Source: Gordonia prachuapensis (GTDB taxonomy: Bacteria > Actinomycetota > Actinomycetes > Mycobacteriales > Mycobacteriaceae). From it: a DNA stretch of 64,000 nt. The stretch lies in NCBI RefSeq assembly GCF_036350515.1, contig NZ_JAZDUE010000014.1, positions 1 through 64,000 on the forward strand, given 5' to 3'. The first letter of the stretch is position 1, and the number at the start of each line of letters is the position of its first letter. This document shows positions 1 through 10,408 of the stretch, piece after piece. The notes under the pieces were generated by a model. The model did no database searches, was not told where the DNA came from, and saw only the letters and a program-made list of their open reading frames with translations. The position numbers were made by a program, and so were the translations under genes.

Positions 1-125
1 ACATCAAGAACTGGATCGCCGGATGGAACGCCAACCCCAAACCATTCATCTGGACCAAAACCGCCGAAGACATCCTCGGCTCCATCGGCAGACTTATTCA
101 ACGAATTAACGGCGCAGGACACTAG
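1..125 (+). pseudogene. C-terminal end of an IS630-family transposase (cut by the window edge)
   Basis: An open frame enters from the left edge and stops at TAG 123-125. It encodes about 40 residues including NPKPFIWTKTAEDIL and ending RINGAGH, which resembles the C-terminus of IS630/Tc1-mariner-like transposases of actinobacteria. No start is visible because the window begins inside the gene, so I cannot say whether the full gene is intact. No terminal inverted repeat follows the stop; the palindromic repeat array begins at once, and its unit supplies the bases around the stop codon. The element end is therefore either lost or overwritten by the repeat. Confidence 0.6.
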
Positions 126-660
126 CGGCTCGCGACTACTCGACCAGCGAAAGGGTCGAGCGAACCTCACGGCCACCCACCCACCCGCTGATCGAGTAGC
201 CGACGAGCGACAGCGAGGAAGCGTATCGAGATCCCACACACCAGGTCTCAATACGCCACTCCACCAACGAAAGGGTCGAGGAGCGTTACCCCATCCGCTG
301 ATCGAGTAGCCGACGAGCGACAGCGAGGAAGCGTATCGAGATCGAGCACACCAGGTCTCGATACGCCACTCGCCTAGCGGCTCGCGACTACTTGACCAAC
401 GAAAAGGGTCGAGCGAGCCACCCCCACCCGCTGATCGAGTAGCCGACGAGCGACAGCGAGGAGACGTATCGAGATCCCACACACCAGGTCTCGATACGCC
501 ACTTGACCAACGAAAGGGTCGAGCGAGCGTTACCCACCCGCTGATCGAGTAGCCGACGAGCGGCAGCGAGGAGACGTATCGAGATCCCGCGCACCAGGTC
601 TCGATACGCCACTCGCCTAGCGGCTCGCGACTACTCGACCAACAAAAGGGGACGAGCGAG
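126..660. repeat. Tandem array of four palindromic repeat units
   Basis: This gene-free stretch of about 535 bp is four head-to-tail units. The core starting CTGATCGAGTAGCCGACGAG recurs at 188, 298, 431 and 541, so the period is 110 or 133 bp. In each unit GCGTATCGAGA is followed about 14 bp later by its exact complement TCTCGATACGC, giving an 11-bp stem. The longer units add a block reading GCGGCTCGCGACTACTCGAC, which partly complements the GTCGAGTAGCC-type core. Single-base differences show that the copies have diverged. A short open frame on the minus strand here is only a by-product of the repeat. Related units lie at 5395-5440 and 31495-31612. Confidence 0.85.
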
Positions 661-662
661 CT

Positions 663-2711
663 TCACGAAGGGGCCGCAGCCAAGCCACGCCGCGCCAGCA
701 ATGGCCCGATCTCGGCCGTCTTTCCGATCAATTCCCGGTGTGCCACAAGTGGATCAATGCTGTCGCCGCGGGAGAGCGTCGACTCGGCGAAACGCCGGCC
801 GTTGGCTCGCAGCAGTCCGCCCTCGGCGAGGAACCACTGCTCGGTCTCGGCGTCGAGGACCTCCGACCAGATGTAGGAGTAGTAACCGGAGGAGTATCCA
901 CCGCCGAAGATGTGGTTGAAATAGGCGCTGCGGTACCGCGGCGGGATGAGGTCGCCGGTGAATCCGGCAGCTGCCAAGGCGTCCCGCTCGAATCGCACGA
1001 CGTCGTCGACGACATCGTCGGCAGTGATGCGATGCCAGGCGAGGTCGAGCAGCGCGGCCGCGAGGTATTCGATGGTCGCGTGTGCGCTTTCCGTTGTCGC
1101 CGCCGCCCGCGCGGAATCCGCCAGGACCGGCGGGATCGGCTCCCCGGTCTCATGGTGACGGGCGTACTGCGACAACACATCCGGGTGCAGCGCCCACATC
1201 TCGTTGACCTGCGAGGGGAACTCGACGAAGTCGCGCGGCACCGAGGTCCCCGACTGCGACGGATAGTCGACCGCCGACAACAGGCCGTGTAGGGCGTGCC
1301 CGAACTCGTGGAACAGCGTGGTGAGCTGATTCATGGTGAGCAGGCACGGCTCGCCGTCGTCGGGTTTGGTCAGGTTGAGGACGTTGACCACGACCGGCTG
1401 GGCCGACAACGCCAGCGACTGATCGACGATGTTGTTCATCCATGCCCCGCCGCGCTTGGACGGACGCGCGAAGTAGTCGCCGAGGAACAAACCGATACTG
1501 CGGCCCGCCTCGTTGATGACGTCCCACACACGCACATCGGGGTGATAACCGGAGAGATCGTCGCGCTCCACGAAGCGTAGGCCGTAGAGCTTGCCGGCCG
1601 CGTGGAAGACGCCGTTGGTGAGGACGTTGTCCAACTCGCAATAGTCGGCGAAGTCGTCGAGCGGGACCTCCGCCGACGCCCTGCGTTCACGTTCGAGCCA
1701 GAAGGTGAGGTCGGCGGGGCCGATCTCCTCGTCGGCGAGCCGGGTCAACCGGGTCAACTCGCGTCCGCCCGCGCGCAGCGCCGAGGCAGCCAGGTCCGTC
1801 AACAGTTCGACGACCGCGGCCGGATTCGGGGCGGTCTCTTCGGCGATCACGTACTCGGCGTGGTCGGTGTAGCCCAGCAGCCGCGCACGGCGGGCACGCA
1901 GCCGCACGATCTCGAGCACCAGCTCGCGGGTGTCGTGTTCGTTTCCCCGGGTACACCGGGCGGTCGACGCCTCGAAAACCCGTTGCCGCACATCGCGATC
2001 GGTCAGCGACGTGAGTACCGACTGACTCGTGGGGAGCTCCAACGCGATCAGGTGGCCTGTGTCGTGGCCGGCGTCGGTCGCGGCCCGGCGCGCGGCTGCG
2101 ATCTCGCCGGGCGACAGCCCGTCGAGTTCCGCCACATCGGCGACGAACACGGCCGACGCGTTGGTGTCGTCGAGGACCTTCTGCGAGAAGGTGGTGGTGA
2201 GATACGCCAGCCGCGACGATATCTGTCGCATCTGCTCCTGGTCGTCGGCTGCCAGACCGGCACCCGACCGCACGGCATCGCGATACCGCTTGGCCAGCAG
2301 TCGATCCTGCGCCTCGGTCAGGTCGAGCTCGCTCTTACGTTCGTGCAATGACGCGATCCGCGTGAACAGTCGCTGATCCATCGAGATCGTGTTTGCGTGG
2401 TCGGTCAGCAGAGTCGACAACTGCTGGGAGATCTCGTTGCGCTTCGGATTGGTGTCCGGGCCGACAAGGTTGAAGAAGATCCCGCTCGCCCTGGCCAGGT
2501 CGCGGCCCGACAGTTCGAGCGCCTCCACAGTGTTGGCGAACGTCGCCGGCCGGGGATCGGATGCGATCGACTCCACCTCTGCGAGATGGGTTTCCATCGC
2601 CACGGTGAATGCGGGCAGGAAGTCGTCGTCGTCGATCGACGCGAAGTCCGGCAGGCCATGCGGGAGGTTACTCTGTGCGAGCACCGGGTTGACGGCGGCG
2701 CGATTGTCCAA
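663..2711 (-). CDS. dcp: M3-family metallopeptidase, peptidyl-dipeptidase Dcp type
   Basis: A cytoplasmic zinc peptidase of 682 residues, close to the usual length of Dcp/oligopeptidase A, which cleave dipeptides or short fragments from oligopeptides. The zinc motif HEFGHALH lies at about residues 466-473, and the downstream EFPSQVNEMW supplies the third ligand glutamate. The N-terminus VNPVLAQSNLPHGLP matches the start of E. coli Dcp. A longer frame runs to 2792 but would overlap lepA by about 77 bp. I chose TTG at 2711, 4 bp after the lepA stop, because AAGGGG at the lepA 3' end is a suitable ribosome binding site. The gene is probably cotranscribed with lepA. Confidence 0.85.
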   Translation of the reverse strand: MDNRAAVNPVLAQSNLPHGLPDFASIDDDDFLPAFTVAMETHLAEVESIASDPRPATFANTVEALELSGRDLARASGIFFNLVGPDTNPKRNEISQQLSTLLTDHANTISMDQRLFTRIASLHERKSELDLTEAQDRLLAKRYRDAVRSGAGLAADDQEQMRQISSRLAYLTTTFSQKVLDDTNASAVFVADVAELDGLSPGEIAAARRAATDAGHDTGHLIALELPTSQSVLTSLTDRDVRQRVFEASTARCTRGNEHDTRELVLEIVRLRARRARLLGYTDHAEYVIAEETAPNPAAVVELLTDLAASALRAGGRELTRLTRLADEEIGPADLTFWLERERRASAEVPLDDFADYCELDNVLTNGVFHAAGKLYGLRFVERDDLSGYHPDVRVWDVINEAGRSIGLFLGDYFARPSKRGGAWMNNIVDQSLALSAQPVVVNVLNLTKPDDGEPCLLTMNQLTTLFHEFGHALHGLLSAVDYPSQSGTSVPRDFVEFPSQVNEMWALHPDVLSQYARHHETGEPIPPVLADSARAAATTESAHATIEYLAAALLDLAWHRITADDVVDDVVRFERDALAAAGFTGDLIPPRYRSAYFNHIFGGGYSSGYYSYIWSEVLDAETEQWFLAEGGLLRANGRRFAESTLSRGDSIDPLVAHRELIGKTAEIGPLLARRGLAAAPS

Positions 2712-2715
2712 CGGA

Positions 2716-4689
<1,974 letters not shown>

Positions 4690-5364
4690 ATGGCTGCCGA
4701 GCCCCCGAACGCAACGTGTGAGACCACCACCCATGAGGACGAGACGGTGCTGGCCGAGGTCTCCCGACCCACCACCGATCCGCGCGGGGTGGTGGTCCTC
4801 GCCCACGGCGCGGGCGGAAACCGCCACGCGGTGATCCTCAGGTCGGTGGCCGAGGCACTCTGTGCGCAGGGTCTGGTCGTCGCCCGGATCGACCTGCCCT
4901 ATCGTCGTCGCCGTCCGAAAGGGCCGCCGAGTCCGTCGACCGCGGCCGCCGATCGTGCCGGCATCGTCGCCGCCTGCGCCACCTTCCGCGACGAGGCCGG
5001 GGGCGGTCCGCTCATCGTCGGCGGTCACTCGTACGGCGGCCGGCAGGCATCGATGGCCGTGGCCGAGGACCCGGAACTCGCCGACGGGCTGTTGCTGACC
5101 TCGTACCCGCTGCATCCGCCGGGTAAGCCGGACCGGCTACGTACCGAACACCTCCCGTCGGTGCGTGTTCCGACCGTGATCGTGCACGGCAGCACCGATC
5201 CCTTCGCCAGCACGACCGAACTCGCCGACGCCGTCGAGCTGATCCCGGCCCCGACCAGGATCGTCGAGATCGAAAAGGTCGGGCACAACCTGAACCCCGA
5301 TCGGAAGCCGACCGCACAACTGACCGCCGACGCGGTGATGGATTTCCTGCTCGTTTCGCCGTGA
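4690..5364 (+). CDS. Small alpha/beta hydrolase, KANL3/Tex30-like
   Basis: A 224-residue single-domain alpha/beta hydrolase with no signal peptide. The nucleophile elbow is GHSYGG with Ser114, the oxyanion region is LAHGAGG near residue 38, and the late acid and histidine are likely in HGSTDPF and VGHNLNPD. The pattern of a strand-HGAGGN start plus YRRRRPKGP fits the dienelactone-hydrolase-like KANL3/Tex30 family, whose bacterial members have no established substrate. It is divergent from lepA and ends at the repeat remnant before the convergent transglutaminase operon. The function cannot be narrowed beyond serine hydrolase. Confidence 0.75.
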   Translation: MAAEPPNATCETTTHEDETVLAEVSRPTTDPRGVVVLAHGAGGNRHAVILRSVAEALCAQGLVVARIDLPYRRRRPKGPPSPSTAAADRAGIVAACATFRDEAGGGPLIVGGHSYGGRQASMAVAEDPELADGLLLTSYPLHPPGKPDRLRTEHLPSVRVPTVIVHGSTDPFASTTELADAVELIPAPTRIVEIEKVGHNLNPDRKPTAQLTADAVMDFLLVSP

Positions 5365-5394
5365 TCTCGATACGGCGGCGAAAGGGGCGTTCCT

Positions 5395-5440
5395 TTTGCT
5401 GGTTGAGTAGCCCGAGCCGCTAGGCGAGGGCGTATCGAAA
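5395..5440. repeat. Single copy of the dispersed palindromic repeat
   Basis: Between two convergent genes there is a 46-bp stretch with GGTTGAGTAGCCCGAGCCGC followed by AGGCGAGGGCGTATCGAAACC. It is a diverged single unit of the repeat that is tandem at 126-660, sharing the GAGTAGCC and GCGTATCGA blocks. A nearby GATCTCGATACGG at 5363-5375 looks like the opposite arm. Its position between convergent stops suggests it may act as a transcription end structure, which is inference. Confidence 0.6.
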
Positions 5441-5442
5441 CC

Positions 5443-6291
5443 TCACGCCAACCGCGTGATCTCCACCACCACATCGAGATCCGTTGCGCCACCACCGGTG
5501 TAGATGCCCTTGAGGGGCGAGACGTCGGAGTAGTCGCGTCCGACGCCGACCGACACGTGTTGTTCGGTGATCCTGGTGTCGTTGGTCGGGTCGTAGCCCC
5601 ACCAGCCCCCGGTCCACACCTCGATCCAGGCGTGGCTCTGCCCTTCGACCGTCTCGTCGATCTTCGCGTCGGAGTTCGGATGCAGATAGCCGGAGACGTA
5701 GCGGGCAGGGATACCGAGACTGCGCAGCATCAGCAGCGACAGATGTGCATAGTCCTGGCAGACACCTTTGCGTTCGTTCCAGGCGTCCACCGCGGTGGTG
5801 TGGACCCCGGTGGTGCCGGGAACGTACTTCATTTCCTCGTGCACGAACCGACAGATCGCCTCGACGGCGAAGTCCGGTTCCAGCCCCTTGGCCAGCCGCG
5901 TCGCGGTCGAGGCCAGCTGCCGGTTCTTCGGTACGTAGCCGGTGTAGGACAGCATCTCGTCGTAGCGGTCGTCGACGTAGGCGCTGCGCACCTCGTCCCA
6001 CCCGACCTGCTCGTCGAGGGGTACCCGCCCGCCCCGCTCGGTCTCGACCACCGACATCCCGGAGACCTCGAGTTCCTCGTGCGGTGCGTGCAGATCGAAG
6101 GCGGTGACCGCGGTGCCCCAGTAGTCGGTGTAGCGGTAGGACCTCGTCGCCGGGACGGTCTCCACCCGGTTGACGATGACGTTCTGCCGGTTGTCGCTGC
6201 GCGGGGTGAGCCGGGCCTCGTTGTACGACGACGTCACCGGACTCTTGTAGGCGAACCCGGTGGAATGGACGACGCGCAGACGCCAGCTCAC
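5443..6291 (-). CDS. Transglutaminase-like cysteine protease, third gene of the ATP-grasp/alpha-E operon
   Basis: A 282-residue cytoplasmic protein with an N-terminal beta-rich domain (WRLRVVHSTGFAY) and a transglutaminase core. The likely triad is Cys178 in KGVCQDYAH, His220 in SHAWIEVW and the aspartate in WGYDPTND near residue 233. It starts with ATG at 6291 that overlaps the stop of the alpha-E gene (ATGA), so it is translationally coupled. Homologues sit in the same trio in mycobacteria (Rv2409c as I recall). Comparative work on ATP-grasp families has suggested that such proteases process or recycle a peptide made by the ligase. No substrate is known. Confidence 0.88.
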   Translation of the reverse strand: MSWRLRVVHSTGFAYKSPVTSSYNEARLTPRSDNRQNVIVNRVETVPATRSYRYTDYWGTAVTAFDLHAPHEELEVSGMSVVETERGGRVPLDEQVGWDEVRSAYVDDRYDEMLSYTGYVPKNRQLASTATRLAKGLEPDFAVEAICRFVHEEMKYVPGTTGVHTTAVDAWNERKGVCQDYAHLSLLMLRSLGIPARYVSGYLHPNSDAKIDETVEGQSHAWIEVWTGGWWGYDPTNDTRITEQHVSVGVGRDYSDVSPLKGIYTGGGATDLDVVVEITRLA

Positions 6292-7271
6292 AGTTCACTC
6301 TCCTCGATGACGTGGTCCTCGGAATCGCTCACCCGGGCATCGGCCCACGACACATACGGCGACACATGGAAATACTCCGCGGTCACGGCCTCGTTGATCG
6401 ACCGGCAGGTGTCCTGGAGGTCGAGCAGACGGTCCTGCAGATCGTCGAGGAGATTGCCGGGTTCGGCGAACTCCAGCGAGCTGCGGGCCCGGCCGAGCAA
6501 CAGCAGCGCGGCCGCCTGGGTACCGACGCGGCTGGGCCGCTTCTCCAGCTCGGTCAGGTTGTGCTCGGCCACCCGCAGCGCGTGGAACACCGATCGCGGG
6601 AACAACCGGTCCACCAGCATGAACTCCACGATGTTCTCCGCGTCGAGGCGGCCGCGGTAGGTGCGGAGGAAGGTGTCGTGCGCGCCGGCGGACACCAGCA
6701 CGCTGACCCACGACGGCGAGGTCACGCGATCCCCGGCCCGTGACAACAGCATTCGGATGGTCATGTCGACGCGTTCCACTGATCGACCCAGCACCAGATA
6801 CCGGTAGCCGTCGTCGTGGCTGAGGGTGGCGTCGGCGAGTCCGGAGAACATCGCGGCACGATTCTTCACATAGGAGAGGAACTCGTGCGGGCCGAGGCGT
6901 CGGGCCCGTCGCTCTGCGTCATTGAGCCCGTTGTAGGTGGTGTTGAGGCACTCCCACATCTCGCTGGACGTGACCTCGCGGGCGCCACGCGCGTTCTCGC
7001 GGGCCGACCGGATCAGATCGACGATGGATCCGATCGCATCCTTGTCGTAGGCGACCCGCTCGGTCAGGGCCCAGACGTCGATCGGCTCGGCGTTGCTCGG
7101 CGGTTCCAGCCCCAGGACCTGGATCACCAGGCGCGCCTGCCGGTCCACGTCGACGGTCGCGTCCTCGAGCAACTGGTGGATGGCGACGTCGAGGATGCGT
7201 GCCATGTCGTCGGCACGTTCCACATATCGGCCGATCCAGTACAGCGATTCGGCGTTGCGGGCCAACATCAT
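6288..7271 (-). CDS. Alpha-E domain protein (DUF403)
   Basis: A 327-residue all-helical protein of the DUF403 family, opening MMLARNAESLYWIGRYVERA, which is the family signature. The C-terminal half carries DEDHVIEESEL-type acidic residues, and conserved Arg/Glu pairs run through the helices. No signal peptide or membrane segment is visible. It lies between the ATP-grasp gene, whose stop it overlaps (7268-7271), and the transglutaminase gene, which it overlaps at 6288-6291. The family nearly always occurs with a circularly permuted ATP-grasp protein and is thought to be its partner. Its biochemical role is unknown. Confidence 0.88.
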   Translation of the reverse strand: MMLARNAESLYWIGRYVERADDMARILDVAIHQLLEDATVDVDRQARLVIQVLGLEPPSNAEPIDVWALTERVAYDKDAIGSIVDLIRSARENARGAREVTSSEMWECLNTTYNGLNDAERRARRLGPHEFLSYVKNRAAMFSGLADATLSHDDGYRYLVLGRSVERVDMTIRMLLSRAGDRVTSPSWVSVLVSAGAHDTFLRTYRGRLDAENIVEFMLVDRLFPRSVFHALRVAEHNLTELEKRPSRVGTQAAALLLLGRARSSLEFAEPGNLLDDLQDRLLDLQDTCRSINEAVTAEYFHVSPYVSWADARVSDSEDHVIEESEL

Positions 7272-9049
7272 CGACGGTCACCGCCCTGGTCCTCGCAGGC
7301 CTGCTGTTGTTGCTGGGTCTGGGCGTGCAGCGGGTCAGGCGCGCTCTCCGCGGGCCTGGCCGCCGCGACACTGCTCGCATTGACGACCTTGGCGCCGGAC
7401 AGTTCGCGGTCCTCCGACGACCGCGCCGAGGCGAGCACCCAGGTGTCCTTCGAGCCGCCGCCCTGACTCGAGTTCACCACCAGCGACCCCTCGGGCAGGG
7501 CGACCCTGGTGAGACCACCGGGCAGCACCCACACCGAGTCGCCGTCGTTGACCGCGAACGGCCGCAGGTCGACGTGCCGCGGCCGGACCTCGCCGTCGAT
7601 CTTGGTCGGCACCGTCGACAGTTGGACGACGGGCTGGGCGATCCAACCGCGCGGATCGTTGCGGACCTTGCGCGCCAACGTGTTCAGTTCCGCCTTGGTC
7701 GCGTCGGGGCCGAAGACGATGCCGTAACCACCGGACCCCTCGACGGGTTTGACGACGAGTTCGTCGATCCGGTCGAGGACTTCCTCACGTTCGTCGTCGA
7801 GCCAGCACCGCAGTGTGTCGACGTTCATCAACGACGGCTTCTCACCGAGGTAGTACTCGATGATGTCCGGCACGTAGGTGTAGATGAGTTTGTCGTCTCC
7901 GACTCCGTTGCCGACGGCGCTGGAGATGACGACGTTGCCGGCCCGGGCGGCGTTGAGGAGGCCGGCCACGCCGAGCATCGAGTCCGGCCGGAACTGCATG
8001 GGATCGAGGAAGTCGTCGTCGATGCGGCGGTAGATCACATCGACACGCTGCTCCCCCTCCGTGGTGCGCATGTAGACGATGTTGTCGCGGCAGAAGAGAT
8101 CTCGGCCCTCGACGAGTTCGACACCCATCAGTCGGGCCAACAGCGAGTGCTCGAAGTACGCCGAGTTGGCGACACCCGGCGTCAGGACGACGATGTTGGG
8201 GTCTGCCTCGTTGAAGGCTGCCGACGCACGCAGCGCGCGGAGGAGATGACTCGGGTAGTCGCCGACCGCCCGGACCCGATGCGACGAGAACAGGTCGGGG
8301 AAGACACGCGCCATCGTTCGGCGGTTCTCCATCACGTAGGACACACCGGACGGCGAACGCAGGTTGTCCTCGAGGACGCGGAAGTCGCCGTTCTCGTCCC
8401 GGATGAGATCGATACCCGCTACGTGGATACGAACACCGTTGGGGGGTCGGATGTTTGCGGCTTGTCGGTGAAAGTGCTCGCAGGAGTGGACAAGTCGCTT
8501 CGGGAGCACGCCGTCGCGCAGGATCTCCTGCTCGCCGTAGATGTCGTCGAGGAACAGTTCGAGCGCCTGTACCCGTTGGGTGATACCGGCTTCGAGCTTG
8601 CTCCACTCGCTCGCCGAGATGACCCGCGGCACAACGTCGAGCGGAAACGGTCGCTCTTTGCCCGAGAGGGAGAAGGTCACGCCCTGATCGATGAATGCGC
8701 GGCCGAGTGCGTCCACGCGGACGTCGAGGTCGGCACGCTCGTATTCCGACATCGCCTTGTAGATGCCGCGATAGGGCGCGCGCACCTCGCCGTCGGCATC
8801 GAACATCTCGTCGAAGGCCTTGCCGTACGGCCCCTTCGAGTACCCGGCGAAGATCGTGTTGTCGATCGCCTTGGGCTCGCGGACAACCGCCTTGGCCCGT
8901 TTGGCCTGATCCCGTGTGCGTCCCTTACCGCCCGCGGCCTTCGGTTCGGCTTTGCGGCTCGATGTCGACTTGGTCGTCTTGGCGGCACTCGTCGCTTTCG
9001 ACTTGCTGGCGGCTCGCTTGCTGGCGGAGGTCGTCGGCGCGGGACTCAT
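7268..9049 (-). CDS. Circularly permuted ATP-grasp protein (DUF404/DUF407) with a Lys/Ala-rich N-terminal tail
   Basis: A 593-residue protein and the first gene of the operon. Residues from about 60 onward match the circularly permuted type-2 ATP-grasp family: GYSKGPYGKAFDEMF, RPFPLDVVPRV, VLEDNLRSPSGVSYV, LTPGV and KPVEGSGGYGI, the last being part of the nucleotide site. Such enzymes are predicted to ligate amino acids or peptides using ATP. The first 55 residues are unusual: a low-complexity run of Lys, Ala, Ser and Thr, like a histone H1 tail. The C-terminus ends in a run of glutamines. The start is ATG at 9049; no other in-frame start would remove the tail without truncating the ordered domain. 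Confidence 0.88.
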   Translation of the reverse strand: MSPAPTTSASKRAASKSKATSAAKTTKSTSSRKAEPKAAGGKGRTRDQAKRAKAVVREPKAIDNTIFAGYSKGPYGKAFDEMFDADGEVRAPYRGIYKAMSEYERADLDVRVDALGRAFIDQGVTFSLSGKERPFPLDVVPRVISASEWSKLEAGITQRVQALELFLDDIYGEQEILRDGVLPKRLVHSCEHFHRQAANIRPPNGVRIHVAGIDLIRDENGDFRVLEDNLRSPSGVSYVMENRRTMARVFPDLFSSHRVRAVGDYPSHLLRALRASAAFNEADPNIVVLTPGVANSAYFEHSLLARLMGVELVEGRDLFCRDNIVYMRTTEGEQRVDVIYRRIDDDFLDPMQFRPDSMLGVAGLLNAARAGNVVISSAVGNGVGDDKLIYTYVPDIIEYYLGEKPSLMNVDTLRCWLDDEREEVLDRIDELVVKPVEGSGGYGIVFGPDATKAELNTLARKVRNDPRGWIAQPVVQLSTVPTKIDGEVRPRHVDLRPFAVNDGDSVWVLPGGLTRVALPEGSLVVNSSQGGGSKDTWVLASARSSEDRELSGAKVVNASSVAAARPAESAPDPLHAQTQQQQQACEDQGGDRR

Positions 9050-9115
9050 AACTTGACATGTTGCCCCAAAATCGGGGATTCGGCATGGCGGTCGGTCAGG
9101 CCCGCGATCCGCCGG

Positions 9116-10249
9116 TCACTTCGATCGGCGCCACCCCAGCACCCGTCGACGGACCCGGCGGACCACGTTCATGCCGCGGGTCCGCAGTCGAGGACGGTTG
9201 TCCCGAATCGGCGCTTGTTTGACCATCTCGGCCATCGTCTCGACCGCGACGTCGAGCACCTGCTCGTCCGTCGGGGGTTCGGCATCGGCCCCGGCGGTCG
9301 TGCTGACGGCGAGGTCGGCGAGGTCTCCGGTGACCTGGTAGCCCCGCGTGCGCATCGCCTCGACCATGTCGTCTGCGGCTTCAGCGGCCCAGACACGCTG
9401 CTCGGCGGTGAGGCCGAGCGGCGCACCCTTCGCGCGCTTGAGTATCTGGATCACCTGACCCTTGACCACGCCGTCGTACCTGCTCCAGTGGACGTCGGAG
9501 GGCTGCAGGTGATGATTGAGCCGCCGCAGGTATTCGGCCTGCGCCGCCGGCAATGACGAGTTGGTGGTGGGGACGTCCAGCGTCAGGGGCGCAGGATCGA
9601 CGTCGAGCACCCGCAGGAATCTCTCCCAGATCGACTCCCCGGGCGTGTCGCGGCTGGGCGAGACCGTCACCAGGTGCACCCGCTGCGGCCCCACCGCATC
9701 GGCCCAGTCGGAGAGGATCCGCACGTAGTCCTGGAATTCCCAGAAGGGCTCTTCCTCATCTCCGCCCACCGGCGGCACGAATCCGGGCACCGCGGGACCG
9801 TGCTCGCGCACCGATGCCAGGAACTCGGCGAAATCCGCGCGACGCTGATTCTTGATGTTCTCCTGCCACACCGACGGCAACTGCCGCGCCAGGTCACGCA
9901 CGGTGGCGATGACGTGGATCTCGTCGGCGAACGAGAGATCGGACAGGAGGGTCGCGATGTGCTCCGGCTTGGCCGTGGCCAGCAGCTCGTGCGACACCAG
10001 CGACTTCCCCGGCCACGCCTTCATCTGTGCGACGAGGTTCGGCCAGGCGTCGGCGAAGTCCGGGTTCACCCAGTCCAGATAGCGCTCGGGCTGGAGATGG
10101 GTGGCGGCGTGGAAGTGATCGGTCATGCGGTTGCCCGGGTACAACAGACCCGACGACTCCAAGGCCAGGTCACGGTTCCGCCACAGGCGGTCCTGGAGGT
10201 GGGTCGTTCCGGTTTTGGGCAGGCCGATGTGAATGAAGACGACTGACAT
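9116..10249 (-). CDS. Sulfotransferase-family protein
   Basis: A 377-residue predicted cytoplasmic enzyme. It opens MSVVFIHIGLPKTGTTHLQ, where GLPKTGTT at residues 9-16 is the 5'-phosphosulfate loop that binds PAPS. A later TVSPSRDTPGES could serve as the 3'-phosphate site, though this is less clear. The open frame extends upstream to 10612 but would then lie antisense over rpsT, so I start at ATG 10249. It sits alone between the ATP-grasp operon and rpsT, and no PAPS or polyketide genes are nearby to name a substrate. Actinobacterial homologues sulfate glycolipids or trehalose, but that cannot be assigned here. Confidence 0.75.
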   Translation of the reverse strand: MSVVFIHIGLPKTGTTHLQDRLWRNRDLALESSGLLYPGNRMTDHFHAATHLQPERYLDWVNPDFADAWPNLVAQMKAWPGKSLVSHELLATAKPEHIATLLSDLSFADEIHVIATVRDLARQLPSVWQENIKNQRRADFAEFLASVREHGPAVPGFVPPVGGDEEEPFWEFQDYVRILSDWADAVGPQRVHLVTVSPSRDTPGESIWERFLRVLDVDPAPLTLDVPTTNSSLPAAQAEYLRRLNHHLQPSDVHWSRYDGVVKGQVIQILKRAKGAPLGLTAEQRVWAAEAADDMVEAMRTRGYQVTGDLADLAVSTTAGADAEPPTDEQVLDVAVETMAEMVKQAPIRDNRPRLRTRGMNVVRRVRRRVLGWRRSK

Positions 10250-10283
10250 GATGGGGGCAAGCCTAATGTCCCGCAGCAGCGAT

Positions 10284-10313
10284 TTGGGTCGGGTGGTTGC
10301 CTGCTGGTAAAGT
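10284..10313 (+). promoter_or_regulatory. Candidate rpsT promoter
   Basis: TTGGGT at 10284-10289 and TAAAGT at 10308-10313 are separated by 18 bp, an acceptable fit to the housekeeping actinobacterial promoter. It would give a leader of about 90 nt before the rpsT GTG. The assignment rests on sequence resemblance only. Confidence 0.35.
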
Positions 10314-10408
10314 CGATCGCTGTCGCAGCGTCGACGTGAACAGTTCGATTCACGATATCCGACCTGCTCAGAACAACAAGTACCTACCAGAGCAAGAGGA
10401 CTACACGC

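Noticed and set aside
388..612. Small minus-strand frame in the repeat array
   Set aside because: It repeats the same peptide motif because it reads through the repeat units, and it has no independent support.
126..660. Regularly spaced repeats considered as a CRISPR array
   Set aside because: The units are over 100 bp, contiguous and palindromic, spacing is 110/133 bp with no unique spacers, and no cas genes are present.
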